From assembly GCF_001314995.1 (NCBI RefSeq), contig NZ_CP012938.1, positions 3,224,001 through 3,288,000 on the forward strand: a stretch of DNA of 64,000 bases, given 5' to 3'. The DNA is from Bacteroides ovatus. GTDB lineage: Bacteria; Bacteroidota; Bacteroidia; Bacteroidales; Bacteroidaceae. Of this stretch, positions 24,380-34,266 are shown in pieces; the stretch's first letter is position 1; every line of letters begins with the position of its first letter. Both the position numbers and the translations under genes were made by a program. The notes beneath the pieces were generated by a model that was given only the letters and a program-made list of their open reading frames with translations, was not told the origin of the DNA and ran no database searches.

Positions 24380-27300
24380 TTATTTTTTCTTCATCGCATC
24401 ATAAATAGCTCCCTGTATTCGCTCACGAATGTGCAGCTGGTTCAATTTGCGGTTCGTTACGTCCGGATAAATCCGGTTGCTAAGGAATACATAAACCAGT
24501 TCATTGACCGGGTCCACCCAGGCACATGTACCGGTAAATCCGGTATGGCCATACACTTCGGCAGGTGCGGCAGGCGCACAATTTCCTTTCTTCGAATCGT
24601 CTGCATCCGGCTTGTCAAAGCCTAAGCCACGCCGGCTGATCTTCGAGGTTTCAGTAGTAAACAGCTGGCAAGTTTCTTTGCTAAGATAACGTTGTCCATC
24701 TATTTCTCCACCATTCAGCAACATCTGATAAACGCGGGCTACATCACGGGCAGTAGAGAAAAGTCCGGCATTTCCAGCCAATCCGCCAAAGAAAGCGGAA
24801 GCCTCATCATGTACAAATCCCAGCAAAGTCTCTTTACGCAAGAAACGGTCTTTATTAGAAGGAACAATTTCCGATTTGGCAAAGCGGCGTAAAGGCAGGT
24901 AACCTGTATGTTCCAACCCCATCGGCTCATAAAACTCACGTTGCAAATAGGCTTCCATAGGCATACCGGCCAGTTGTTCCACCAACATTCCCAAGAGTAT
25001 AAATCCGACATCACTATATACATAGCGCTTCTGCTTTAACGGAGCTTCTGCAATTTTCTCTTCTATCACCTTTCGGAAAGAACGGTTTAACCACAAACTG
25101 TCACAGATCTGAACAGTATAATCACCGGTCTTGACCGGAGAAATATATTCACTCTTGAATTTGAATTTCGGATTCGCCCACGTAGTCGTACCAATCTGTA
25201 CCGGATGGTGGACATCTTTACGTGCGCTGAACAATCTTCCGTCATAGCTATCCTTATCGATGGCTTCCTGATAAAAAGGAATCCAGGAAGGTAAACCGGA
25301 CTGATGATACAGAATTTCCTGAATCGTTATATCTTTCTTATCAGTACGTTGCAAGAACGGCAAATGATCCGAAATTTTATCTGTCAGATTAAAACGTCCC
25401 TTATCGTAGAGTTTCATAATGGCAAGCAAGGTACCCGTCGTTTTTGAAAGGGAAGCCAGATCGTAGATATTCGTAGATTCGACACGAGGACTTCCTTTAC
25501 CCGTATAAGTACCGAAAGCCTTGTCGAACATAATATGACCGTTTTTCAGTACCACCACCTGGCAACCAGGATAGGCTCCCTGACGAATACCATCCAATGC
25601 AATGGAATCAATCCGTTTTAGATGAGCAGAGGAAAGCCCGTATTCTTCCGGAACGAAATGCAACGGCGTTTTAGGGGTAATAGTCACTCCTGCTCCCGTT
25701 GGGAACAGTTCTCCCAGACTTGCCGACAACTGTCCGTCTGCAGATGCCTTGGCAAATAGCACATCTGCCACCTGGCGCTGCACGTCACTACTATAGCTAT
25801 GTCCCAGCACCACCGCCGAAGCATGAGCCACCGCGCGCTGAATCTGCAACATCATCTTCCCGGGAGTAAAAAACAGATAAATGGCCGGGCTTTCGGGAAC
25901 AAACTTAGCAAAGAAAGGCTGATAAGGAGCCAGCCGCTGTTCACTGACGGCTACAATAATCCGTTTATAGGTAGACAAAGAATCACGCAACCGCTGATTT
26001 TCCTCTTCCGTCTGATTGGCACGAAGGGAAAAACGAGCCAAAGACGTATAGCGGGAAAGTTGTTTCGCCAACGCATCAGTTTCTCCGGGATCTCCTACCT
26101 CGAGCAATGCAATCGTCTGCTCTTTGTCTGTATGCAAAGGGAGAATATGATTCTTGTTGTTCAGAACTGTTATTGCCGCTAAATTCAACCGGCGAACCAA
26201 ATCACGCGTTTGCGGACTGTTAATCCGTTGTTCCAGACCGGATAATTGTACATACGACTTTTTCTTCAGTCCCAACACATATTTATAAGTCAAGACCTTA
26301 CGACATTTGCTTTCAATATCTTCGCGGGTCAACTCTCCTTTTTCAATGGCTTCCAGTACGGCCGGTATCTCTTCCTTCAAGTTTCGGGGAGACAATACCA
26401 TGTCATTACCAGCTTTCAAAGCCTGCAAACTGACATTTCCATTTCCCGCCACTCCTTTCATGGCAAGCGCATCCGTAAATATGAGTCCTTTGAACGCCAA
26501 CTCATCTGTCAGCAAATCATATACGACATTGCGGGACAAGGAAGACGGAAGTCCACCAATCGGTTCTATCACCGGAACTTGCAAATGTCCTACCATCATA
26601 CCGCCCAATCCGGCACGGATGGCTTCTTTAAAAGGATAAAGTTCCACACTGTCCAGACGCTCACGAGTGAAAGGAAGTACCGGAAGCGCCTTATGCGAAT
26701 CAACATCGGTATCTCCATGTCCGGGAAAATGTTTGCACACAGATAAAACCCCTCCGCTTTCCAAACCGGAAGCATAAGCGATAACCTTATCAGCCACCTG
26801 TATCGGATCTTCTCCAAAAGAACGGGTATTGATTACGGGATTTTCAGGATTTATATTCACGTCCGCCACCGGAGCAAAGTTGACCTGTACTCCAATCTGT
26901 CGGCATTGACGAGCAACTTCACGCCCGTATTCATAGAGCAGCTTGTTGTCACGGATACATCCCAATACCATATTCCGTGGAAAAACAGGCATACCACGCA
27001 AACGCATGGCCAGCCCCCATTCTCCATCAAAGGTAATCATCAAAGGGACTTTTGCCTGCCGTTGCGCCCGGTTTGTCAGTTCAACCTGATTTTGCATCTT
27101 CCCACCGGAAAAGAGAAGTCCGCCCACTTTATAGGTGTCGATTACTTCGCGCAACAGTTCCAGGTTTCGTTTGGTATCTACCGGGGCAATGGTATAGATG
27201 AACAACTGCCCTACCTTTTCTTTAAAGGAAAGCTTATCCATAACCGAATCAACCCAGTGCCGGCAGTCTTTGTCCTGAAGGGCTTTATACACCAGCAGAG

Positions 27301-27391
27301 GTTCAACGGTTGTAGCATTCTGCGCCGGACTTGAAACCGTGCCGGCCGCAATAAGGAATAAAAGCGTTGCTATTGAGGGGATTATCTTCAT
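24380..27391 (-). CDS. Glycoside hydrolase family 3 fused to a beta-lactamase-type serine hydrolase
   Basis: 1003 aa with a Sec signal peptide. Residues about 40-400 are a GH3 domain of the NagZ type, with the motif KHFPGHGDTDVDSHKALP whose His and Asp serve beta-N-acetylglucosaminidases of this group; residues 400-570 are the linking alpha/beta domain. Residues about 590-1000 are a class C beta-lactamase/DD-peptidase-like domain with SLSK (the SxxK serine), YSD in place of YxN, and an HTGFTGT motif near the end (K/H-T-G). The fusion suggests recycling or trimming of peptidoglycan in the periplasm: the glycosidase removes GlcNAc, the serine hydrolase may cut peptide or ester bonds. It overlaps the upstream 5'-nucleotidase gene by 4 bp, so the three genes from 29038 form one operon. 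Confidence 0.9.
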   Translation of the reverse strand: MKIIPSIATLLFLIAAGTVSSPAQNATTVEPLLVYKALQDKDCRHWVDSVMDKLSFKEKVGQLFIYTIAPVDTKRNLELLREVIDTYKVGGLLFSGGKMQNQVELTNRAQRQAKVPLMITFDGEWGLAMRLRGMPVFPRNMVLGCIRDNKLLYEYGREVARQCRQIGVQVNFAPVADVNINPENPVINTRSFGEDPIQVADKVIAYASGLESGGVLSVCKHFPGHGDTDVDSHKALPVLPFTRERLDSVELYPFKEAIRAGLGGMMVGHLQVPVIEPIGGLPSSLSRNVVYDLLTDELAFKGLIFTDALAMKGVAGNGNVSLQALKAGNDMVLSPRNLKEEIPAVLEAIEKGELTREDIESKCRKVLTYKYVLGLKKKSYVQLSGLEQRINSPQTRDLVRRLNLAAITVLNNKNHILPLHTDKEQTIALLEVGDPGETDALAKQLSRYTSLARFSLRANQTEEENQRLRDSLSTYKRIIVAVSEQRLAPYQPFFAKFVPESPAIYLFFTPGKMMLQIQRAVAHASAVVLGHSYSSDVQRQVADVLFAKASADGQLSASLGELFPTGAGVTITPKTPLHFVPEEYGLSSAHLKRIDSIALDGIRQGAYPGCQVVVLKNGHIMFDKAFGTYTGKGSPRVESTNIYDLASLSKTTGTLLAIMKLYDKGRFNLTDKISDHLPFLQRTDKKDITIQEILYHQSGLPSWIPFYQEAIDKDSYDGRLFSARKDVHHPVQIGTTTWANPKFKFKSEYISPVKTGDYTVQICDSLWLNRSFRKVIEEKIAEAPLKQKRYVYSDVGFILLGMLVEQLAGMPMEAYLQREFYEPMGLEHTGYLPLRRFAKSEIVPSNKDRFLRKETLLGFVHDEASAFFGGLAGNAGLFSTARDVARVYQMLLNGGEIDGQRYLSKETCQLFTTETSKISRRGLGFDKPDADDSKKGNCAPAAPAEVYGHTGFTGTCAWVDPVNELVYVFLSNRIYPDVTNRKLNQLHIRERIQGAIYDAMKKK

Positions 27392-28233
27392 TTATGTTTT
27401 AAAGTCAAATCGAGACGGCCTACACGAACACCATTTTTTCCCGTGTGCATAACAGGCACCTCTTTTCCGTCCATATTCAAGTATATTTTGGGCCCTTTCA
27501 TAAATGTATGAGAGTGCCCGCCCAGAATCACGTCGATATTGCGTGTTCCGGCAACCAGATGTTCATCCATTTGAATGCCCAGATGAGACAGGCATACTAC
27601 CAAATCACAACCTTCTTCGTCTTTCAACAAAGCAGCTATTTCGTTGGATACGCGGACAGGATCTTCATAAACGACTCCTTCGCATTTATTAGCCTGAATC
27701 ATCCCTTCGGGTTGGGTTCCAAGGCCAAACACACCAATTCTCAAACCATATTTCTCAAGAACGACGTAGGGTTTAACTATATCTTTCAATACCGTAGCAT
27801 CCAGATTATAGTTGGCACAAACAACCGGGAAATTAGCCATCTTGAAAATACGTTCCATATTATCCACATCGAAATCAAACTCATGGTTACCGATAGTCAT
27901 AGCATCGTAACCCATTTCATTCATTAGTTTAACTTCCACTTCTCCGCGGAACATATTATAATAAGGTGTTCCCTGAGAAATATCTCCGCAGTCGAAAAGC
28001 AGCACATTCTTATGCTCCTTGCGGAACTGTTCGAGAAAAACAGCCCGGCGAAGAAAACCACCTTTATTATAGTATTCGTCCCCCTTCTGATTGACAGGTT
28101 CGATACGACTATGCACATCGCTTGTTTGTAAAATAATCACTTCTTTGGTATCCTTATCCTGCGCAAAAATTGAGAAAGTAAAGCTCAATGCAAGACATAA
28201 CAGGAATAATATCTGAATTCTTTTCATATTCAA
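27388..28233 (-). CDS. Metallophosphatase, 5'-nucleotidase N-terminal module
   Basis: 281 aa with a signal peptide ending IFAQ. It contains the calcineurin-like metal-binding motifs ILQTSDVHSRIEP (family: DxH), DCGDISQGTP (GDxxxGxP), IGNHEFDFD (GNHE) and VILGGHSHTF (GHxH). This is the catalytic half of UshA-type 5'-nucleotidases, which free phosphate from nucleotides in the periplasm. The C-terminal substrate-binding half is encoded by the separate gene 19 bp upstream (28253-29038). Two-gene versions are common in Bacteroides. Confidence 0.92.
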   Translation of the reverse strand: MNMKRIQILFLLCLALSFTFSIFAQDKDTKEVIILQTSDVHSRIEPVNQKGDEYYNKGGFLRRAVFLEQFRKEHKNVLLFDCGDISQGTPYYNMFRGEVEVKLMNEMGYDAMTIGNHEFDFDVDNMERIFKMANFPVVCANYNLDATVLKDIVKPYVVLEKYGLRIGVFGLGTQPEGMIQANKCEGVVYEDPVRVSNEIAALLKDEEGCDLVVCLSHLGIQMDEHLVAGTRNIDVILGGHSHTFMKGPKIYLNMDGKEVPVMHTGKNGVRVGRLDLTLKHK

Positions 28234-28252
28234 TATTTTTAGATTCTCCTTT

Positions 28253-29038
28253 TTATTTTATGCTAATACGTCCATCCAGTTTGGAGGTAATCGCTTTGCC
28301 TTCGGCAGTCTGTTTGCGTACATAATCAAGAAATAGTCCGCGTAAGGTTGCGTCTTCGGGGCATACTCTCTTTTCTGCCTGCAGGAAAGCATCCATCCGT
28401 CCATTTCCATCTGCCAGATAGTCGATAGTGGCCACCGTGTAAAGCTGGTCATCCTTTAGTGGTTTTTCACCGACAAAGGCGTTCAGCAACTTTCCATTTT
28501 TGGTGATTTCAAGGCGGATACCGCTCACTCCTTCTCCGTGCAGAGATGCAATCGCTTCAAAAAGACGTCTCAAGTCTGTTCCTTTCATAGTCAGTACGCA
28601 AAGAGAATTCTCAAAAGGAAGAATTTCAAACACATCGCCTACCGTGATATCTCCTTCGGGCAAGATATTACGCAAGCCGCCCATATTTACCAATCCCATA
28701 TCAGCAGGTTTCCCCAACACCTGAACAGCCGCTTGCTGCAAAACACCTGCAACAAGGTTGGAAAGTAAACTTTCGGGACCTCCTTTGTCCATTTTCATCG
28801 CACTGGTGCCGATGACTTCATACATCATCGCATCCACCTTTTCCTTATAAGGCTTTAAGATTTCGGCAGCTTTCGCGTTGGGATGGGTGTCCCAAACAGA
28901 ATCAATCGTTATCATGCTGCCCTCTACTTTAGTTATTTCGTACTGAGCCGTAGTCTCGCGTGCGGTCCGGCAGGAAGTAAACAGGAAGCCTCCTGCCAAC
29001 GCTGCCACCATCAGATACTTTGCATAAGTCTGTTTCAT
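28253..29038 (-). CDS. 5'-nucleotidase C-terminal-domain lipoprotein
   Basis: 261 aa, lipoprotein signal GGFLFTSC (Cys at about 23). The rest matches the 5'-nucleotidase C-terminal domain: LLSNLVAGVLQQAA, VNMGGLRNILPEGDITVGDVFEILPFEN, and a TVATIDYLADGNGRM segment near the end. This domain normally binds the nucleotide base by stacking aromatic residues. It lacks metal-binding motifs and should act together with the metallophosphatase encoded 19 bp downstream. First gene of the three-gene operon. Confidence 0.92.
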   Translation of the reverse strand: MKQTYAKYLMVAALAGGFLFTSCRTARETTAQYEITKVEGSMITIDSVWDTHPNAKAAEILKPYKEKVDAMMYEVIGTSAMKMDKGGPESLLSNLVAGVLQQAAVQVLGKPADMGLVNMGGLRNILPEGDITVGDVFEILPFENSLCVLTMKGTDLRRLFEAIASLHGEGVSGIRLEITKNGKLLNAFVGEKPLKDDQLYTVATIDYLADGNGRMDAFLQAEKRVCPEDATLRGLFLDYVRKQTAEGKAITSKLDGRISIK

Positions 29039-29061
29039 GTTCGCTATTTTTAGATATGCTA

Positions 29062-29069
29062 CAAATATA
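29062..29069 (-). promoter_or_regulatory. -7 box TATATTTG of the 5'-nucleotidase operon
   Basis: TAnnTTTG on the minus strand, 23 bp before the ATG at 29038; short leader. Confidence 0.5.
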
Positions 29070-29193
29070 CAAAAACATTTGGCTATCTGGCAAATAATTC
29101 GTTACTTTGCACCGCTTTCGCGCAATCGCTGTCAAGAGAAGAGATACTTGGTATGTTGCGTTGTAACGATGAAACAATTTAATAATAACAACA

Positions 29194-29544
29194 ATGGATT
29201 TAATTAAAATTGCAGAAGAAGCATTTGCTACCGGAAAACAGCACCCGAGCTTCAAAGCAGGAGACACTGTAACAGTAGCATATCGTATTATCGAGGGTAA
29301 CAAAGAACGTGTACAGTTGTACCGTGGTGTTGTTATCAAAATCGCCGGTCACGGAGACAAGAAACGTTTTACTGTACGTAAAATGTCAGGAACTATAGGC
29401 GTAGAAAGAATTTTCCCAATCGAATCACCGGCTATCGATAGCATCGAAGTGAACAAGGTAGGTAAAGTTCGTCGCGCTAAATTGTACTACCTGCGCGCTC
29501 TTACTGGTAAGAAAGCTAGAATCAAAGAAAAAAGAGCTAACTAA
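29194..29544 (+). CDS. rplS: 50S ribosomal protein L19
   Basis: 116 aa, normal length. Signature segments: [46 protein letters not shown] and the C-terminal [10 protein letters not shown]19 lies at the interface of the ribosomal subunits. It is a single gene here, with an upstream TTACTTTG sequence near 29102-29109 that approximates the Bacteroides promoter and a strong terminator behind. Confidence 0.98.
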   Translation: MDLIKIAEEAFATGKQHPSFKAGDTVTVAYRIIEGNKERVQLYRGVVIKIAGHGDKKRFTVRKMSGTIGVERIFPIESPAIDSIEVNKVGKVRRAKLYYLRALTGKKARIKEKRAN

Positions 29545-29570
29545 TAAGCCGAACTTTTCGATTCGAAATA

Positions 29571-29607
29571 AAAAAGGGAACTTCATTATGAGGTTCCCTT
29601 TTTTATT
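29571..29607 (+). terminator. Terminator after rplS
   Basis: AAAAAGGGAAC (29571-29581) pairs with GTTCCCTTTTT (29593-29603), followed by T/A. A second small hairpin, TTCTCAC-tccg-GTGAGAA (29647-29664), follows and is unexplained. Confidence 0.85.
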
Positions 29608-29709
29608 GTATATTTTCTCAAACATTCTCATGCCTATGAGAATATTTTCTCACTCCGGTGAGAATAACCCTTTGTCTGAATAAGCCGTACACGTCAGAAA
29701 GGACTAAAT

Positions 29710-29750
29710 AAAACAAAGCCCCGAAAGTCATAAACTCCCGAGGCTTCATT
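29710..29750 (-). terminator. Terminator of the ROK kinase gene
   Basis: On the minus strand AAGCCTCGGGA and TTTCGGGGCTT can pair (with G-U pairs), followed by TGTTTTATTT. Confidence 0.6.
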
Positions 29751-29773
29751 ACCTTTATTATAATAATGAAATG

Positions 29774-30754
29774 TTATTCTTTCAAATCTTTCAGTTCCCA
29801 AGCCAATGCACTGGCGCCCAGTACAGCAGCATCAGAATCCTTCAATTCGGAAACGAGCAGTTTAGTCTTGCCTTTATAGATATTCAGGATATTATCATCA
29901 ATTGATTTCTGAATTGGTTTCATGATATAGTCACCGGACTTAGCCAAACCACCAAACAATACAATTGCTTCAGGGCTGGAGAATGCAATAGCATCTGCCA
30001 GTGCTTCACCCAAGATGTTACCTGTAAAGTTAAAGATTTCCTGTGCCAGTTTATCACCTTGTACAGCTGCATCATACACATCTTTTGAAGTGATGTTTTC
30101 TGCAGGAATGTTACGAAGCAAGCTAGCATCCGTACGGGCAGCAAGGAATTCGCGAGCTGTGCGAGCTACACCGGTAGCCGAACAGTAAGTTTCCAGACAT
30201 CCCTTACGGCCACAACCGCAAAGACGACCATCGCGACGGGCGATAACGTGTCCCAATTCACCTGCAAAACCGTCATGACCATACACCATCTGACCGTTGA
30301 TAACGATACCGCTACCCACACCAGTACCCAGTGTAATCATGATAAAGTCTTTCATACCACGGGCAGCACCGTAAGTCATTTCACCGATAGCAGCAGCGTT
30401 TGCGTCGTTTGTCAAAGCAGTGGGGATACCCAGTCTTTCTTCAAACATGGCAGCCAACGGAAGAATTCCCTTCCAAGGCAGGTTCGGAGCAAATTCAATC
30501 GTTCCCGTGTAGTAGTTGCCATTCGGAGCACCGATACCAATACCTCTGATTTTATCAACACCACCATTAGCAATAATCAATGGAAGCAGACTTTTACACA
30601 CTTCATCAGCGTATTCTTCTACTGTAGGGTAACCAGATGTTTTGATTGAACTGCTGGCAATAATAGTTCCGCGTGCGTCTACAATTCCAAAGACGGTATT
30701 CGTTCCGCCTATGTCAATACCTACTACGTAGGGTTTTTCCATGTTTGAATTCAT
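29774..30754 (-). CDS. ROK-family glucokinase
   Basis: 326 aa (322 if the in-frame ATG at 30742 is used). N-terminal phosphate-binding motif VGIDIGGTNTVFGIVD, active-site region LTNDANAAAIGE, and the ROK zinc motif CGCGRKGCLETYCS (about residues 180-193) with GHVIARRDGRLCGCG. It phosphorylates glucose or a related hexose with ATP in the cytoplasm; Bacteroides uses ROK kinases as its main glucokinases. Single gene with its own terminator. Confidence 0.93.
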   Translation of the reverse strand: MNSNMEKPYVVGIDIGGTNTVFGIVDARGTIIASSSIKTSGYPTVEEYADEVCKSLLPLIIANGGVDKIRGIGIGAPNGNYYTGTIEFAPNLPWKGILPLAAMFEERLGIPTALTNDANAAAIGEMTYGAARGMKDFIMITLGTGVGSGIVINGQMVYGHDGFAGELGHVIARRDGRLCGCGRKGCLETYCSATGVARTAREFLAARTDASLLRNIPAENITSKDVYDAAVQGDKLAQEIFNFTGNILGEALADAIAFSSPEAIVLFGGLAKSGDYIMKPIQKSIDDNILNIYKGKTKLLVSELKDSDAAVLGASALAWELKDLKE

Positions 30755-30872
30755 GATACTTTTATTTAAAAGGGTTAGTTAATCATTAAGTTTACTGCAC
30801 ACAAATTACGTAAAGAAGATTGAGTCTACAAAATGTTTTTTGAAAAAAGTTCAACCTGTTTGCAACTTTTCG

Positions 30873-30880
30873 TATCTTTC
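30873..30880 (+). promoter_or_regulatory. Probable -7 box TATCTTTC of the efflux operon
   Basis: One mismatch to TAnnTTTG; a TTTG at 30859-30862 is somewhat close for a -33 element. It lies 54 bp before the GTG start at 30934. Confidence 0.4.
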
Positions 30881-30933
30881 GCACGTCTAATAGTAGAAAA
30901 TTATCAGAAAACAGAAACTAAATAAAGAAAATT

Positions 30934-31650
30934 GTGATACAACTAACGAATATCAACAAGACCTACAACAACGGAGCGCCTCTCCATGTACTTAAAGGTA
31001 TCAATCTCAACATTGAACAGGGAGAATTTGTTTCTATCATGGGAGCATCCGGGTCTGGGAAATCAACTTTACTCAACATATTGGGAATCCTCGACAACTA
31101 CGATACCGGAGATTATTACCTGAACAACGTACTTATCAAGAACTTGAGCGAAACCAAAGCTGCCGAATACCGGAACCGTATGATCGGATTTATCTTCCAG
31201 TCATTCAATCTGATTTCCTTTAAAGATGCCGTAGAGAATGTAGCACTTCCTTTATTTTACCAGGGAATAAGTCGCAAAAAACGAAATGCGCTTGCCTTGG
31301 AATATCTCGACCGCCTGGGTTTAAAAGACTGGGCACATCACATGCCGAACGAAATGAGTGGCGGTCAGAAACAACGTGTAGCCATTGCACGAGCTTTAAT
31401 CACCCAACCACAAATCATTCTGGCAGATGAACCAACAGGAGCTTTAGATAGCAAAACTTCTGTGGAAGTGATGCAGATTCTGAAAGATCTTCATAAACTG
31501 GGAATGACGATTGTCGTTGTCACCCACGAAAGTGGAGTCGCCAACCAGACAGACAAGATTATACATATCAAAGATGGAATCATCGAACGTATTGAAGATA
31601 ATATCGACCATGACGCTTCTCCTTTCGGAAAAGACGGTATCATGAAATAA
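30934..31650 (+). CDS. ABC transporter ATPase, MacB/LolD type
   Basis: 238 aa. The start codon is GTG (30934), as no suitable ATG precedes the first strand IQLTNINKTY. Walker A GASGSGKST, Q-loop FIFQSFNLI, signature MSGGQKQRV, Walker B IILADEPTGALD and H-loop VVVTHE are all intact. It powers the two permeases encoded next. The operon of ATPase, two FtsX-type permeases, adaptor and TolC looks like a MacAB-TolC mechanotransmission exporter with separate ATPase and permease genes. Confidence 0.94.
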   Translation: MIQLTNINKTYNNGAPLHVLKGINLNIEQGEFVSIMGASGSGKSTLLNILGILDNYDTGDYYLNNVLIKNLSETKAAEYRNRMIGFIFQSFNLISFKDAVENVALPLFYQGISRKKRNALALEYLDRLGLKDWAHHMPNEMSGGQKQRVAIARALITQPQIILADEPTGALDSKTSVEVMQILKDLHKLGMTIVVVTHESGVANQTDKIIHIKDGIIERIEDNIDHDASPFGKDGIMK

Positions 31651-31680
31651 TCTAAAATCCACCACTATACAAACATTATC

Positions 31681-32940
31681 ATGATTGACATCTGGCAAGA
31701 AATATATAGTACCATCAAACGCAACAAGCTAAGAACTTTTCTCACAGGATTTGCCGTGGCATGGGGAATCTTTATGCTTATCGTCCTACTAGGTGCAGGC
31801 AACGGACTGATCCACGCATTCGAGCAATCGGCTTCCGAACGTGCCATGAACTCCATCAAGATTTTTCCGGGATGGACCAGTAAATCATACGACGGACTGA
31901 AAGAAGGAAGACGGGTGCAACTGGACAATAAAGACATGGATGCTACCAGTCATTATTTCCCGAATCATGTCATCAAGGCCGGAGCAACCGTGTGGCAGGG
32001 AGGCGTTAATCTTAGTTTCGGACAAGAATACGTCAGCCTGAACCTTTCCGGCGTATATCCCAATCATACAGAGGTAGAAGTCGTGAAGCTTTTCGAAGGA
32101 CGTTTTATCAATGAAATCGATATCAAGAAACGCCGGAAAGTTATTGTGCTTCATAAGAAAACAGCAGAAATCCTTTTTAACAAGACTCATACCGAGCCAA
32201 TCGGACAGTTTGTCAACGCCGGAAATGTGGTTTATCAGGTAGTAGGTCTTTATAATGATAAAGGAGATAGCGGAGACAGCGATGCCTACATTCCTTTTAC
32301 CACTCTGCAAACGATTTATAATAAAGGAGACAAACTGAATAACCTGGTCATGACTACCAAAAATCTGGAAACAGTAGAGGCCAATGAGGCTTTTGAAGCC
32401 CATTACCGCAAAGTATTGGGAGCCAACCATCGGTTTGACCCAACGGACCACAGTGCTATCTGGATATGGAACCGGTTTACCAACTATCTGCAACAGCAGA
32501 AAGGTTCGGGCATGCTGCGTATCGCCATCTGGGTAATCGGCATCTTTACGTTACTTAGCGGAATCGTTGGAGTTTCCAACATCATGCTGATTACCGTCAA
32601 AGAACGTACCCGCGAGTTTGGTATTCGTAAGGCTTTGGGAGCCAAACCGCTTTCCATTCTCTGGTTGATTATCGTAGAGAGCGTCACCATCACCACCATA
32701 TTCGGATATATCGGCATGGTAGCCGGTATCGGAGTGACCGAATGGATGAACAGCGCTTTCGGCAATCAGACCATGGACACCGGAATGTGGACGGAAACCG
32801 TTTTCCTGAATCCGACAGTAGATATAAGAATCGCCATACAGGCTACACTCACATTAATAATAGCTGGTACGTTAGCCGGATTATTCCCTGCCCGAAAAGC
32901 AGTTAGCATCCGACCGATCGAAGCACTTAGAGCAGATTAA
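31681..32940 (+). CDS. ABC transporter permease, MacB/FtsX type (first copy)
   Basis: 419 aa. One transmembrane helix near residue 20-45 (FLTGFAVAWGIFMLIVLLGAG), a periplasmic MacB core domain (about 50-280) and three C-terminal helices with the FtsX signature (IVGVSNIMLITVKERTREFGIRKALGA). It begins 30 bp after the ATPase and is followed after 4 bp by a paralogue, so the two may form a heterodimer. Confidence 0.93.
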   Translation: MIDIWQEIYSTIKRNKLRTFLTGFAVAWGIFMLIVLLGAGNGLIHAFEQSASERAMNSIKIFPGWTSKSYDGLKEGRRVQLDNKDMDATSHYFPNHVIKAGATVWQGGVNLSFGQEYVSLNLSGVYPNHTEVEVVKLFEGRFINEIDIKKRRKVIVLHKKTAEILFNKTHTEPIGQFVNAGNVVYQVVGLYNDKGDSGDSDAYIPFTTLQTIYNKGDKLNNLVMTTKNLETVEANEAFEAHYRKVLGANHRFDPTDHSAIWIWNRFTNYLQQQKGSGMLRIAIWVIGIFTLLSGIVGVSNIMLITVKERTREFGIRKALGAKPLSILWLIIVESVTITTIFGYIGMVAGIGVTEWMNSAFGNQTMDTGMWTETVFLNPTVDIRIAIQATLTLIIAGTLAGLFPARKAVSIRPIEALRAD

Positions 32941-32944
32941 GACT

Positions 32945-34186
32945 ATGAGAATAGACATGGATACCTGTGAGGAAATCCTCATTACCATTACAAGAAATAA
33001 AACGAGAAGCCTGCTGACTGCATTCGGTGTTTTCTGGGGAATCTTTATGCTCGTAGCCCTTATCGGCGGCGGGCAAGGATTGGAGGACATGATGAAAAAG
33101 AACTTTGAAGGATTTGCCACCAATTCTGGTTTCCTTGTCTCGCAAAGAACGGGCGAGGCTTACAAAGGCTTCCGCAAAGGGAGATGGTGGAATCTGGAAT
33201 CTACCGACATTGACCGTCTTCGCTCCCAAGTGAAAGAGGTGGAGATCATTACTCCGTCCGTAGCCCGTTGGGGTTCCAAAGCCGTATACGAAGATAAGAA
33301 ATATGATTGTAGCGTGAAAGGATTGTATCCGGATTATCTCCACATTGAATCACAGGAAATGGCATACGGCAGGTTCATCAATGAGGTGGATATAAAGGAA
33401 GCACGCAAAGTATGTGTCATCGGAAAACGAATTTATGAAAGTCTTTTCAAACCGGGAGAAGACCCGTGTGGCAAATATGTAAGAGTAGATGGCATTTATT
33501 ATCAAGTGATTGGCATGTCTTCTTCCGAAGGGGACATGAATATACAGGGACGGGCTTCGGAGGCCGTCACTCTTCCTTTCACTACGATGCAGCAAACATA
33601 TAATCTGGGAGGACGAATTGATGTGATCTGTTTCACTGCGAAGCATGGAGTCAAAGTGTCTGAAATACAACCCAAAATGGAACAGGTCATTAAAGCCGCA
33701 CATTATATCTCCCCGGATGACAAACAGGCTGTTATGTGCCTGAATGCCGAAGCTATGTTCTCTATGGTCGATAACCTGTTTACCGGTATCAACATACTTG
33801 TTTGGATGGTAGGATTGGGAACTTTGCTGGCAGGTGCCATCGGAGTATCCAATATTATGATGGTGACCGTTAAAGAACGTACCACTGAAATCGGTATCCG
33901 CCGGGCGATCGGTGCACGACCGAAAGATATTCTGCAACAAATTCTATCAGAGAGTATGGTACTTACCACCATTGCAGGAATGTGTGGAATATCCTTTGCC
34001 GTCATGGTGTTGCAACTTGTAGAGATGGGAGCCAACGCTGACGGAGGGGACACCCGTTTTCAAGTTACTTTCGGACTGGCAATCGGTACTTGTGCCCTTC
34101 TAATCGCACTGGGAATGTTGGCAGGTCTGGCACCTGCTTACCGGGCCATGGCTATCAAACCGATTGAGGCGATTCGGGATGAATAA
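32945..34186 (+). CDS. ABC transporter permease, MacB/FtsX type (second copy)
   Basis: 413 aa, same architecture as the preceding gene: helix at about 22-45 (LLTAFGVFWGIFMLVALIGGG), periplasmic domain, and a C-terminal FtsX region with IGVSNIMMVTVKERTTEIGIRRAIGA. Clearly a duplicate that has diverged in the periplasmic part. An adaptor gene follows after 80 bp. Confidence 0.93.
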   Translation: MRIDMDTCEEILITITRNKTRSLLTAFGVFWGIFMLVALIGGGQGLEDMMKKNFEGFATNSGFLVSQRTGEAYKGFRKGRWWNLESTDIDRLRSQVKEVEIITPSVARWGSKAVYEDKKYDCSVKGLYPDYLHIESQEMAYGRFINEVDIKEARKVCVIGKRIYESLFKPGEDPCGKYVRVDGIYYQVIGMSSSEGDMNIQGRASEAVTLPFTTMQQTYNLGGRIDVICFTAKHGVKVSEIQPKMEQVIKAAHYISPDDKQAVMCLNAEAMFSMVDNLFTGINILVWMVGLGTLLAGAIGVSNIMMVTVKERTTEIGIRRAIGARPKDILQQILSESMVLTTIAGMCGISFAVMVLQLVEMGANADGGDTRFQVTFGLAIGTCALLIALGMLAGLAPAYRAMAIKPIEAIRDE

Positions 34187-34266
34187 GGAAGTGGAACAGT
34201 TATCTGGATATGTGAGGAGTTTAGTTTCAATCATCAATCGTAAATAATAAAATTATAAATAAAATC

